This document shows positions 47,672-61,306 of a DNA stretch of 64,000 bases, one piece after another. The position numbers were made by a program, and so were the translations under genes. Origin of the DNA: Streblospio benedicti (lineage: Eukaryota; Annelida; Polychaeta; Spionida; Spionidae); contig JAGTTF010005983.1 of NCBI GenBank assembly GCA_019095985.1, positions 25,273-89,272 on the forward strand, in the 5' to 3' direction. Every line of letters starts with the position of its first letter. The first letter of the stretch is position 1. Below the pieces are notes generated by a model. The model made no database searches. It saw only the letters and a list, made by a program, of their open reading frames with translations, and was not told the DNA's origin.

Positions 47672-48372
47672 TGGGTGTGGTGCATAATTTTTTTTGCGTG
47701 CACATCGGGGGTGGGGGAGGGGGGGATGTGGTGGCATTCCCCGAAAACAAAATTGGAACTCACAGCATATATGTTTGCAATTTGAGAGCTATTTTTTTTT
47801 CAAACAATTTTATGTCACTGGAATACGATCGTTTGAGATTCTATTTGCAGCATTCTCTTACATTCATAACTGCCCCCACGGGTGTATTCGTGAGGGTGTA
47901 AGGCAAGTGTCGGTCAGTATGAGAACATACTCGTGTCTACCAGAGTAGATATCAAGCAGATTACATGCCGCTAAGTAACTGACGAATGCTAACTGACTTT
48001 ATTGTTATTATGTAATAATATTATTACGTAATAAATTCTTGAGCGCTAATTTTCCAAACATTTCTAAAGTCTAAGTACACATCTATGTATTTGTTATAGC
48101 CGATTCTGACGTTGATCGAGCAGTAAAAACAGAGCCATAGTCTAACACCACGATTAAACAGTTCTTCAACGATTGCGAATAACGATAAAAGTACTGAAAA
48201 CGCAAAAATGGAGGCAATTGTTTTTCGCTCCCATGTTTTTGCGTAAAACGAGGTCGAGTTATGCGTACGTAACGTTTATGCACTTCGATTTAGCTAATGA
48301 CTTGCGTAATACTGGCTTTGTGAGCGAGTAATACTACTTTGCTAAACGCAAATGTTTTATGCACCACACCTC
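47672..48372 (-). mobile_element. Nested element with GGGTGTGGTGCATAA ends (shortened copy)
   Basis: Inverted counterpart of 61307-62277. Both ends keep GTGTGGTGCATAA. The interior carries a palindromic TTATTACGTAATAA-like stretch near 48010. Confidence 0.55.
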
Positions 48373-48556
48373 TGGGAGCATCCAGCGCATTGCTACTGTC
48401 ATTTTTATTAGCGTTCACTGCCCTGACTGGTAACATGTAGGTACCATGGAGCGGTGTACAATCGGTTAGAGGTTGGTTTGCTCGTGGCGGTAACTGTGTA
48501 GGCATCATGTGTCAGCTTTACGTATGACGTAACATATAGAGTGTTACGTATGCCGT

Positions 48557-48713
48557 CATAGGCTGATCCAGGGGGCGGAGGCCCCCCCCCCCTTTCCCAC
48601 CAAAATACTTCATTTTTGTAGTTTTTTTTATGAAATCCTTAAGTGAGGTTCCCTCCCCCTTTTCCTTAAGTGCGCTCCCCCCCTTCTTTTCCAAAAACCT
48701 GGATCTGCTTATG
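48557..48713. mobile_element. CATAGGC-type MITE
   Basis: The ends CATAGGCTGATCCAGG and CCTGGATCTGCTTATG are inverted. 157 bp, C-rich interior. No clear target duplication. Confidence 0.7.
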
Positions 48714-49068
48714 TGACGTAACACATAGAGCTTTACGCATGACGTAGCATTCAGTATCCTGTGTTCATGTCGCTGTTTCTGCTGCTTTCTGCACACTTCC
48801 TCACGCGGAAACAGCACTATGGCCCACTTGCTGTGTGCGCAAAATACCGCTGTCAGTGTTTAAAAGTGTGGAAAAACAACAACAGCCATGTGGTCTTCTC
48901 GAGTGAGCATCAGCGAACGAGTGCAGACAAATGCACCATGCTGTTACCTCAACACACCACGATCTTTTCTAGACAGTTATCGAATATTCGAGCACCGACT
49001 AAACGGCAGCTAATTTGATAGCTGGAAGACAAGATCATGTACAAGCCTCATTGAGGTTCTGTTCTTGT

Positions 49069-49168
49069 NNNNNNNNNNNNNNNNNNNNNNNNNNNNNNNN
49101 NNNNNNNNNNNNNNNNNNNNNNNNNNNNNNNNNNNNNNNNNNNNNNNNNNNNNNNNNNNNNNNNNNNN
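49069..49168. other. Assembly gap (100 N)
   Basis: Exactly 100 N. The 700 bp on the right (49169-49800) hold no recognised gene. Confidence 0.95.
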
Positions 49169-49562
49169 ATGATCAATAATATCAGTTCTTTCTTTTTACT
49201 GCTCTCATATATGAGTTTTTGTTTTACGTTTGTCTTTCAAATACGTAGACAAATCTACCTCCAATTAACTAATTAGACAATTATGTATTTTTTCTGGCAA
49301 ATTGCACCCACACTTCACTTTCTTTAATCTACGTGATTATTAATTGTATATTATTTTTTTATCTTGACAGACATTATTCCAAGTATTATACTATTGCTGA
49401 TAAGTTTGTTTGTTCTTCTGCATTTTCAAATATCTCATTACTTAAAGAAAAATTAACGTGAAGCCATATAGACTAGACATTCAGAACCAATCAATTTTCT
49501 TTAACACTATTCTAATCCACAAATTGCGCAAGCTTGTAATTTCAACATAAAAAGATGACGAT

Positions 49563-49614
49563 GGGGTAGAGCCCACCCCGTAGGCTTTTTGCCCCCAACT
49601 TCGGGGCAAAAGGC
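49563..49614. repeat. Two adjacent GC-rich hairpins
   Basis: GGGGT/ACCCC with a 7-base loop (49563-49579) and GGCTTTTTGCCCC with GGGGCAAAAGGCC (49583-49614), then a T-rich run. They lie in AT-rich DNA just beyond the ZNF5 3' flank. Possibly a transposon end. Confidence 0.45.
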
Positions 49615-49908
49615 CCTTTTTTAATTTTTTTTAATTTTTGTATATTGTGTATTCAAATTTTAACATAATGCCAAAATTCAAAACTGATAATAAAGTACCA
49701 ACCCAAGACAACGTAAATATGTATATATTACTTCATTTGGTTGATTTGGAGAGAAATTATGGAAATTCGTGCTTAAGGGGGGCCTCTTACCCCTACCTAC
49801 CTTATACTAAAGTCATAGCACACTGTAAGATATTTATACTACATTTGAGTATCACTATTAGAAAGGTGCATAGCTATTTACAAAAAGATTATGTCAGGTA
49901 ATGATGGT

Positions 49909-50622
<714 letters not shown>

Positions 50623-51319
50623 TTATCCTTCAAATGGTCATGGAGTATCCACTTTTATTAATCCACTGCATAAATTCTGTTTTACTAATTCTTTCCACAA
50701 GTAGAAAACTGATATAACATACCTTTATATTTAATTGTGTATAAAGTTTACTACATTGTACAATTTCTACATTTCTACAATACCAACACACAATAAGAAA
50801 AAAAATATCTATTTTTTGACACATTTTGCTAAATTTATGGGTTTACAAAAATATTTGTTTGTCAAAATTCATTTGACTATAAGACTTACAAGCCAGATTT
50901 AACATTTACAGTTTTTAGTCACAATGCAAACATCCATTATGATATATTACGTATTTTATGGACAAAGACAAAGAGAAACTGTGAATTAACAATGTTCTGG
51001 CAATGACCTTAAATCTTAGAGGTCTACATTGTCAAGTTTTCGGTGTACAATTTCATAGCTAACTTTCAATAAAAAAATCTATTTTACAGCTAGATATGAC
51101 AAAACATATGACATATTTGATATCTGCATATTGTATTAAAAGACAAGTAGTTGAAATGCCAGGAAGAAAATTATGAAAATGGTAAATAAAAAGCGTGGAA
51201 TGGGAAGAGAGGTACTTTATAGCTGCTGTCCTAACATAGAGTTTTCATAGCTGCTGACATCTCTGATGCCGGGTGACACAAACTGGTCAGTATTTTCTAA
51301 ATTGGGTGCCCCCGGGACC

Positions 51320-51570
51320 CCCCCCTCAATTTCATGTGATAAAAATTAACGACCCCCCCCCCCTAGTTAACGCAATCATTGTCAGCTAACTCAAATCCTA
51401 TTTGACTGATATCCATAATATAAAAAAAAACAGTATTGTTTAGTACAGTCCCTCAAAAATAGAGATGAATCTTCTCTGAAAAAATTGATAGCCCCCCCTC
51501 CCCCCCTCAAAAATGTGTGAAAAAATTGATAGCCCCCTCCAAACATTGTGACATAAATACTGAATGTTCC
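51320..51570 (-). mobile_element. Truncated Harbinger-like MITE
   Basis: Ends on the reverse strand with GGAACATTCAGTATTTATG. The GGGTAGGAGG part seen in the other copies is deleted. Same position in the unit as 18165-18394. Confidence 0.5.
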
Positions 51571-53105
51571 TTAGTCTCTGTTGGAGTGGACAGAGTGTTT
51601 GACAGAATGTTCCTTGTTCATGCTGGCATTTTGAAAAAATGTTCATGCTTTTTCTGGCTTCTTTTTCTGGCATAACTTGAATGAAATTTACATATTGTAT
51701 GCGAGGAATTGCAAAACAAACATGAAGTGAGTTTAAGATACATTGTGACATTACGGCTAATGTCACGGGTTTGTTATAAACTGTACAGACAAGAATATTG
51801 TAACAGTACCTTATTCATATACCAATTCCGATCGTAGTACATTAATTGGATTATTCCTCTAACGTCTCTTTAAGTAACGTATTACGTAAACATGACGTAT
51901 TTACACTAAACTTTTACTACGTATAATACTGAATCAACAACTTTCAGTAAAAACAAAAACGTCCAGTTGAGTTGATTCGTCGTTCTGTTTACTTTAATTC
52001 GTTTTCACCACCGATTTACAAAAAAATGTTTACTGTTTTTATAATAAAAGAACATTTTAATCATAGTCTAGTAAATAAAAATACGCCACAATTCTATTAG
52101 CCAATATAAACAAATTATTTGATTCATTAGTTGTTTTTGCAATATTCTCAGACTTTTAGTAGTTAATATTTGGACATTTGGTGCAACTTAATGCTTTACT
52201 TTGCCTAGTCTTTTTTTAGAGTTTTTTTTTTTTTTTTTTTTTTTGACAAATCTCCCTAATTTATCACGAGCCATATTTTAGAATAGTCCAAACAAAGTTA
52301 TGACGTCATACAGTGATCTTTTTGTAACTAAAAGAACATATTCTAATTTACACGCCTAGTCTAGTAAACAAATTCCAATGCAATTGATTGCCATTTGGCG
52401 GAAGTCATAATTATTTGAAAGATTAGTGAGCCAGAAGTTTGTCTATATTCTCAGAACTTGAACTTATCAGTAGTTATATTAACGAAATTACTACTATTGA
52501 AATATAATATTATTCTTTGTTTTTGATTTTTTTTTTTTTTTTTTTTTTTTTTGACAAATCTCCATGCATAATTTATCACGATTTCATATTATAGAATAGT
52601 CAATAAGAAATTATTACGTGAAGTGAACTCCCAGTCAACTTAAGCACTAAAGGGATTTGGAAGCTGCATGTAAGCAACTGTGGGAAGCGTTTCAATGCAT
52701 ATTGATTATTTGGTCTTTAAACATACGACAAATTAGAAAACGAGATCAACCAGTTTAACTAAAGTGTGTCCGCCTTAAGTCTTTATTATCATGTAGTTAT
52801 GTAATAAAATTACACACTATTGAATTTATAACTAAATTATTCTTTTAAACTTGATTTGATTTCAATAAACTAATTAGATTTAACCTACTCCATGCATTAT
52901 TTACTCATATTTAATGTTATACAAGTAATTGAAGTCAATTAGAAATAAATTAACAACCTAACTAACTTAACTTCTAAAATAGTAATTAGGCTATACTAGC
53001 TATCACTGTCTTGGTGAAGTAACACCTGATTCAAACTTGGGATCATACTCCTAGATAGTAAAACTTGCCACACACACCAGTTTATTTAAAAGTAACTGTT
53101 GTCAA

Positions 53106-54000
53106 CAGGGGTTTTATTTCTTTTTTTTTTTTAAAATTAAAAACTAAACTAAATAAAAAATTTTCCCTAATTAAACTAAACTAAACTAAAGGTGCGACAA
53201 ATGTTATGATTAAACTAGATTAAACTAAATGATCACTTGATTAACTAAAACTAAACTAAATTTTTTCAAAGAAGGATTTCGTAATGAAAGAACCAATTTT
53301 TTTTTATTTTAACTATTTTTATTTTAATGTAAATATACATATCATTTATTGCATTCTTCAAATAAGGAGTTCTGAATTTATAAGATGACAACATATAGAG
53401 ATAAACAAAGGCTTTATTTCTGAAAGCATTTTTTTTTCAATTTATCAAATAACAATTTGAAACACCTGAGAATAAGCAGAAAACAACACCCCTGAAATTT
53501 CCTACTAGGCTGAAGTAGGCTCATCTTTATCATGCAATAGATCATAGAATCAAAACACACAATCTACATCCTTTCACTGAATAAAAGAATGGTAAGCAAT
53601 CTATCTCAAGGCAGATTCATTAAAACTGCTAATTGTATGGACAATTAAACTAATCATTTTAATCTTAAGTAAACTCCATCAGAATTATTAACAAAAAATT
53701 GCCTTACCTCTATAGCTATACACAGAGGGGCTTGCAAGCCATTGACCCCTATTACATCATAGTGGAAAGAGTTTTGACACTAATAACAGTTGGCCTGCTC
53801 TAAAAACATGCTCTGTAAAGATTACCTTAATCTGATTCTATTTTTACCGAATTATTTTTAATCAAAACTAATCATGATTAAAATGGAAATTTATGATTAA
53901 ACTTAAACTGATTTTTTTTAAGTTTGTTAATTAAAACTAAACTTAATTACATAAATTCTGATTAGATTAATCGATTAAAACTAATCTCGCCCCAACTCTG
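53106..54000. mobile_element. hAT element, decayed paralogous copy
   Basis: Corresponds to 19904-20828. The right end CCCAACTCTG is intact and the left end is degraded to CAGGGGTTTT. The target repeat is GTTGTCAA on the left and GTATTCAA on the right, so it has drifted. Subterminal TAAACTAAAC repeats remain. Confidence 0.8.
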
Positions 54001-54532
54001 GTATTCAATAATTATAACAAAATATTACTGAGATTAATAGTTATAACTATTTGGGGGCTGAGCTAATTTAGTAATATTTTAGTAGTTTAGTGAATAGTTT
54101 TGTGGGAAGGCTACAACATGAACATTACAAAAAAACATATATGTAACGATAACATGAAAAGATTCTATTTTTAGTCCCAATTATTTTACTTTGACATTAA
54201 CCAGGTATTAATTCTTATTAGATAAACAAGATAGAATACATTTTCTATTTTATTTTCTATCTTTAGTATGTCTATCCTACAATCATCATTTTCTACATTA
54301 TATTTCTGTATTGTATTTATCATACATTTGAGTCTCATGTTTTAATCATTCTTGTAGACACAATATTTATGTATTTTCAAGAAAATTCATGTCATGCACA
54401 TACTAAAATACTACTATACTACAGTATAATAAAGTCATAGCACACTGTAAGATACGTTTTATACTACACTTGAGTATCACTATTAGAATGGTCCATAGCT
54501 ATTTACAAAAGATGATGTTAGGTAATGATGGT

Positions 54533-55537
<1,005 letters not shown>

Positions 55538-55744
55538 TGTAGTTCTTTTTGTTTCTAATGAGATCCTATTGAAAAAGTCTCTGTTCAACTTTTATAGTAT
55601 TTAATACATCAGAAAAAACAATTCAATGTAAAGTCTTATCCTTGAAATGGTCATGAAATATCCACCTTTAAAGAGAGCCACTTTTTGAATAAATTCTGTT
55701 TTACTAATTCATTCATTATGTAGAAAAACTCCTATTTATAATAT

Positions 55745-55755
55745 CCATTTATATA
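55745..55755 (-). promoter_or_regulatory. Altered TATA box of ZNF6
   Basis: TATATAAATGG on the coding strand, at the position equivalent to TATATAAAGG of ZNF1-3; one change in the motif. Confidence 0.45.
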
Positions 55756-56284
55756 TAATTGCGTTCTAAGTTTACTACATTGCTTTAACACCAGAAAAAA
55801 AGAAAAAATATTTAACTTTTGATACATTTTGCTAAATTTATTGGTTTTCTAGCTGCTGGAAAAATGTTTGTTTGTCAAAATTCACCCTGACTATAAGACT
55901 AACAAGCCAGATTTAACATTTATAGTTTTTAGTCACAAACACAAACGCCCGTTATGAGACCTGGGCATTTTTATGGACAAAGACTTTATAGCTAAAAAAA
56001 GTGAGTCAACATAGCTTTGAAGAACAAAATGCTTACCTTCAGACTGCTCTTGAAAATAAGTGGCTGCTGTGAATTTTTTCATTGCTGGAAATTACAAAAT
56101 GACCAGAAAATGCTGCACAGTGAAAGTGCTAAGACATCTCTCATGCCGGGTGACACAGACTGGTCAGTATGGTCACTATTATAATGGAAATGTAAATATA
56201 TAGATATGGTTTATGCATACCACAGAATGCCAGATTAATGAGATGGCAACTAATATTTACAAAACAAAGTCCCTGTGACACTTA

Positions 56285-57735
56285 TCTGTTAAAGACCAAG
56301 TTCATAGCTTTGTGGTATTTAGTTTTGAGTATTTGAGTCCATGTCTCCATGTCTAACCTTGAAGTAGTATCTGTAAATTTATAGAGCCGGACACCCTCCG
56401 CCTCACTTTACCACAGTGAAAAACCTCAGTGGATACAGCAAGCAAAATCAGAACACAATATGAAAGGTGTATTTGTGGAGTACTGCATCTTAATCAATTT
56501 AGGTATTAATGTTTTTGCGTACTGTTTTTTTTTTTTATTTTTGGGGGCAATCAATGTAAAAATACAGAAAGAAGATGGCTAATTCATAAATTCATAACTG
56601 ATTACATGCTATAACTATTAGCAGAGTGTTTGCAGAGAAGCTAAAAACAAAATGCTAATTCATATATTGTAAACCCTCAAAAGGCAATATATTCATTAGA
56701 ATGGCATTCTGGTTATTGTTCAGAAAATGTTTAACACAAAACAATATAAGATCACCTGCCAATCAAAATACTGTCCTGATTGCTTTGCTGGTGACGTCAT
56801 TGTGTAATCATGAATATGCTAATTCGTTTCGGATGCGCCATCATTTTCGTTTGGGTAATGGCAAGGTACACATCTATCTATAATATTTGCTAGATGTTAC
56901 CTGCTACTGTAAAAATCATGATTAGGGACATTGGTGGTTTAGTAAAATATAGTGCTCATAATATTGAAGTGTTCTTTTTTTTAAAATGCATTTCTTAGTA
57001 ATGCTATAGAATATAATTGTGTGTTACATTCACCGTTTAAAAATAATGTCTAAGTGCAACTGAAAAAGCGGTCTGTCAAATTACCAGAGTAATAACATTA
57101 TGTGCTACATTCAAGTAAAAAAAGTATGGTCAATTATATGTAATAACACGTGATTTCACCATATCTTAGAACAAGTCCCTTGGTGCAACACGTGAAATAC
57201 ATAACATATAATACAACGTGTTTGAATCGCATTTAAACATTTTGAATGGATGGGGAAAATTCACTTGGTTGTTGTACGTAACGGCTGGTTTTGTATGGTG
57301 GAATTGAAACCCTGTGGGTTCATATCATCTTTCATATCATCTTTCATTCTTCATGTTCATTCTATCATAGTTCTGCTAATATATTTGTAATTGTTTATCA
57401 TTTTTATTTGACATATTGGTAGCCTCTTTCTACCAATGTGTACACTTTCATTTCAATAGTTCACCTTTTTATACTCTTCCTTTTTATGCAATAGTTCTAT
57501 ATTTTCTCTTAACAAGACGTACATGACCATAGTTCACAAATCATAATCACATCTTTCATATTTGTACTGTTTTTAAATCATATTGTATGGCATATAAGAT
57601 TAGTAATACTCTTATAACTAACATAGTTGTGGGAAAGTGTTGAAGGAGTTGGGTTTTGGTTATGAACGAAATGTGATCAATCAAATGAATTTGAAATAAT
57701 AAACTTCTTTTTAGAGCAGTGCACATCCATCCCGT
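56285..57735. other. No gene recognised
   Basis: AT-rich DNA between the ZNF6 unit and the next element. Only short open stretches without motifs. Confidence 0.4.
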
Positions 57736-57739
57736 AGGG

Positions 57740-58103
57740 CACACCCATCCCGTATGTGTTTTAAAACAATTTTTAGCATCCAAACAGGTACCAAATGATA
57801 TTACTACTTTGAACACAATCGTTTTCCCGGTGCCAACGTGTAAAAATATTTTTTGTTAAGATCTAATGTAAATAAACATGTTCAAATCGCATATTATCAC
57901 CACCTACGGGATGTGTGTGCACACGTTATTTCATAACAAAATGCATCATAGATCATGCAATTCTAATGAACTATAAAAATTGTGTTTATCCTACGAAAAT
58001 GCAAGTAAGTAGCTTCGTTTTCAACTTTTGACACCTTAAACATTTCATTGAAAGCTGCGCTACGATTGTTAAAACAAAAAACAAACTATGCGGGATGGGT
58101 GTG
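57740..58103. mobile_element. Candidate TIR element with CACACCCATCCCG ends
   Basis: CACACCCATCCCGTAT at the left and ATGCGGGATGGGTGTG at the right are inverted. Further CATCCCGTA (57728) and TACGGGATG (57904) copies lie near or inside. 364 bp, non-coding. Target duplication not found. Confidence 0.5.
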
Positions 58104-58181
58104 AAGTGGTCTAGGTAAAAAATATCATATTTCTACGTGAGTTGTATCAGAGTTACGATTGTACGGTGTGTTTGTACGTAC

Positions 58182-58312
58182 CTGGAGCGTGTCCCAGAGC
58201 TCGTCGACGTCCTCGTCACCGGGAGGTAGAGAGGTAGAGAGCGGCGGGGAGGCGCGGAGAGAGCAGGCGAGGGAAGAGGAAGCGAGCGGCGGCCACGTGC
58301 ATGTGAGCGCCA
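58182..58312 (-). CDS. Possible internal exon of an unidentified host gene
   Basis: On the minus strand a pyrimidine tract ending TCTCTCTGTTCCAG is followed by 131 bp of GC-rich open sequence and then CAG/GTACGT, an excellent donor. The frame reads ALTCTWPPLASSSLAC and ends PPGDEDVDELWDTLQ, with the last codon complete at the donor and two bases needed from the previous exon. Ser/Pro-rich start, acidic end; no family recognised. One alternative frame contains a stop and the other is Arg-rich. A short duplicate of the acceptor region lies at 58383-58411. Neighbouring exons were not found with confidence. Confidence 0.4.
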
Positions 58313-58419
58313 CTGGAACAGAGAGAGGGAAGGTGAACAGGTTGATGACAGGACATTATTGGACACTAGAGTGCGATGTATAGCACGTGCATGTGGGTGC
58401 CACTGGAACGATAGAGCAT

Positions 58420-58725
58420 CAAGTTCATATTATGTCTAGCATCTATGCGTCATTCTTTAATTATATCATGTTGTATTGTATGCTGTGTTCAATTTATACA
58501 TAATTCTTCATTTCTTAACAAGTGTATTCTATTTTTCTAGATGTACTATTTATTTCATATCACATATTTACTTCATTGTTTTCATATTTGTTTGGCGTCA
58601 CATTTATGTATTGATATTAAGGTGACGAATAAGTCCAGAAGGGCTGGGTATTTCACTATTATATTTATGTATTTGACAATGTAAAATACTTGTCACTATA
58701 ATGAATAAAAAGCAATCAATCAACG
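58420..58725 (+). mobile_element. LINE 3' end
   Basis: GGTGACGAATAAGTCCAGAA then GGGCTGGGTATTTCAC, and a terminal AATAAAAAGCAATCAATCAA, resemble 42059-42357 and the 3' ends of L2/CR1-type LINEs. No coding part is left. Confidence 0.45.
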
Positions 58726-58729
58726 GTAA

Positions 58730-59834
58730 TCACATGCTTGATGACACTATTAGTAATAATTTATGACACACATGTGTGTCCTGCTGGCACAACAGAGAGA
58801 CATCGCGTGTTTCCGTAGATTTTATAAACTGGTTCAATGTTTGCATCATCAAACACTCAATCAATACACAATATGCCTATGTAATACATTTGAAATGACC
58901 TGTAGTCAACAGCGTGGACGCCGTATATACACCAGATTTCATCTGACATACTGATGCGGGAAGCCTCGATTAAAAGAATATATGCCGTTTGTACGTTGTC
59001 ATAAAATTTATAGGGTTTAAGGTTGATATTTAAAAAAAAAACATACATAGCCCCAAATTGCACGCATGAGCGGGGTTTTTAATCGATTAGGTTTGCAGAC
59101 ATGTCAATGGTTGACATGGTTAAATAGTTAAAATTCTATTTTATAAATGGTAAAAGTTAATTCGATATGAATTCAGTATGCTAGTTGTAAGGTTTTATAC
59201 AAATTTATTTTATATATACATTCGACACTAATACTACTTAGTACAGACTAGACTAGAGAGTGGTGTGCAGCATTATTGTGTGCCGCATTCAGTATGCTAT
59301 TTACAGTTAGAAAGCGAATCTATTTTATGGCATAGAAGTTCCTGTGACAATCTTGATTGTTTGAGTGGTGGCCATCTTGGCGGCCATTTTGAATCATTAA
59401 GCTGTTATCATCACTTTTCTTAGTGCACATGAACAGACCTTCAAAATACGATTGGTCCAACCTCGGCATTGTAAATGTATACCGGCACTGTACGCACTGT
59501 AACAATATCTGGCACAAGTTGCTGGGATTGGAACCTGGTCTTATTCCTTCACCAAATTGTAAACATGGACATGAGGTTTGCCTATAGCTGTTGTCCCATA
59601 GGTGCAAACACAATGTGTTTAGTAAACGCTGTAAATCACATTTGTGTTGTTCCGTGACTTCGCCTAAACCAACCTCCAATCAGGGCTCTCAAACATTTAA
59701 ACAAATGCGTCCGTCATATAAAATGAAAGAGGACGTTGTGCTTCAGGTTCGACAATATACGTTTGGCTACGAGGCATGGTTTATTTGACACATCAAACAC
59801 TAATGGGGGTACGGACATAGGTGTTTTGTTGTTA
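58730..59834. other. Unassigned
   Basis: No gene is established. An open stretch at 59320-59679 (-) and an overlapping plus-strand reading with YRHCTHC have Cys/His pairs but no recognised domain. Confidence 0.3.
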
Positions 59835-60138
59835 CGTACCGCTTGCCGAGGCGGCTGTACAGTGCCCTAGCTGATGTTACGTCTGGAACACAGGTATCTA
59901 TGACGTGCCACGTTGTCTGCTGTCACAGGGAAATGTCCACTGTGCGCGGCGATGTACTATACAACTATAGCTGTAAACAGGGGGACACGATCCATCTGTT
60001 CTTATTCTTTCTGCGAAGATGTCAACATGCTGCATGGGGTTTGCCTATACGACAGTCCCAAGTTTTACAGCCTGGCTGCCAGTTGTTGTTTGCAGGCTTT
60101 TCTACATTTGGATCTGTTGAGAGATTTAGGCAAAATCT
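59835..60138. other. GC-richer island with splice-like signals
   Basis: On the minus strand, TGTGTTCCAG near 59884 and GCG/GTACGTAAC at 59840 could bound a 43-bp exon reading VTSARALYSRLGKR. Overlapping plus-strand frames of about 100 codons also exist. The direct duplication block begins right after, at 60139. Coding status is unresolved. Confidence 0.25.
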
Positions 60139-61100
60139 CCTCTAGTTCAACTTTGACCTGCCGAATCACCACATTAACAGTAATATTTTTATGCCCAGAA
60201 CATAGTTCCAAATAATTTCCATTTGTCAATAAAACATCAGTAGAAATACTCAACTTTCTTGTACAATTATTAATATATTTGATACATGGCACCTACATAA
60301 CAAACACCTCATAATTCAGTACTTTATACGTGACATCATCGACAAGTTGCTAAAAAAGTAGCCTCATCAAAGAATTACAAAATTCCTACCTGCAGACACC
60401 AGCACATACTGACACAGGAGAGAGCGGAACTTGGAGCGCAGGGATTTGGAGGACATAATTGTGTTCTGTCTCTGGTTTAGTCCTTTGTTGATGGCAGTGT
60501 TGTTTATTTCAAACACCAACAAGAATAAAAGTTATTTTGTTGATGCTTATCTTTTTTAGTCTTTTTCTGTTTCTCTTGGAAATATTCAATTCAATTCCAA
60601 TTTCAAACATTCAAGCAACTTATCTAAAAGAAACACGCGTTTTCCACTTGAATAATAACAATATTTCTTCCTTTATGAGAGTCTTTAGTTAATCCATTGA
60701 CATGTGTAAATCCAAAATGAGAGAAAAACCATCTGTGCCAAGCGAAAATTTGAAGTGTCTGTGCCTGCGACAAAGTCTGAGTGTGAGAGATAACAGTTTG
60801 TGGAGTGTGAGAGTTCAGTATCAATATGCAGCTAGTTATAAAAAATGCATGTTGTAATTATGATGAGTTTATGTGTAGTTTGAAAATTTTCAATCTATAG
60901 TTCTTATGTGTTATAAGAAGGGCATTTTTCCAATCGTACCTCCTGTATAGGAACTTTGCTGATGCAGGACAGTTGCCTTTGCAACACATTATCATGGGCA
61001 TCTTTAGAATGATTTGGGGGGGGGGGTATTAGGGAGTTGGGGCGTGGGGTAGGAGACCTAATGGTGCGTTCGAAACCACCTTGTGAGTTGGTACGTGTGC

Positions 61101-61300
61101 TTCCGTGGCCGAGTGGATAGGGAGTTGGACTCGTGACCGGAAGGTCGTGAGTTCGATTCCCAGTCGGGTCTGGTGATGGGTGTTGAGCAAACCTACCTCT
61201 AACAGATTGCACACCGCTCCGTGGTACCTACATGTTACCAGTCAGGGAAGTGAACGCTAATGTGAGTGATGGTAGCACCACGGTTGCAATGCGCTGGATG
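61101..61300 (+). mobile_element. tRNA-derived SINE
   Basis: A box TGGCCGAGTGG (61106-61116) and B box AGTTCGATTCC (61150-61160) are correctly spaced for a polymerase III promoter. The acceptor ends do not pair, so it is not a tRNA gene. The body (GTTGAGCAAACCTACCTC, then TACATGTTACCAGTCAGG) recurs at 29120-29240 and, inverted, at 48400-48490. Confidence 0.65.
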
Positions 61301-61306
61301 CTCCCC

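Larger units (their letters stand above)
44210..48490 (-). repeat. Right arm of the large inverted repeat around ZNF4
   Basis: Inverted copy of 29120-32082 plus 36950-37560 without the intervening 4.87 kb. It includes the tRNA-like head (44975-45050), the GC-rich island (45090-45480), the GGATTA cluster and the nested 700-bp element at 47672-48372. Reading frames across it are disrupted relative to the left arm. Confidence 0.75.

Noticed and set aside
49583-49614. Bacterial-type terminator hairpin with T run
   Set aside because: The window is clearly animal DNA; the hairpin is listed only as structure.
59843-60215. Overlapping plus-strand frames of 100 codons
   Set aside because: They overlap each other and possible minus-strand splice signals; no domain recognised.
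61101-61175. A functional tRNA gene
   Set aside because: A and B boxes are good but the acceptor ends do not pair, and the sequence continues into a repeated SINE body.
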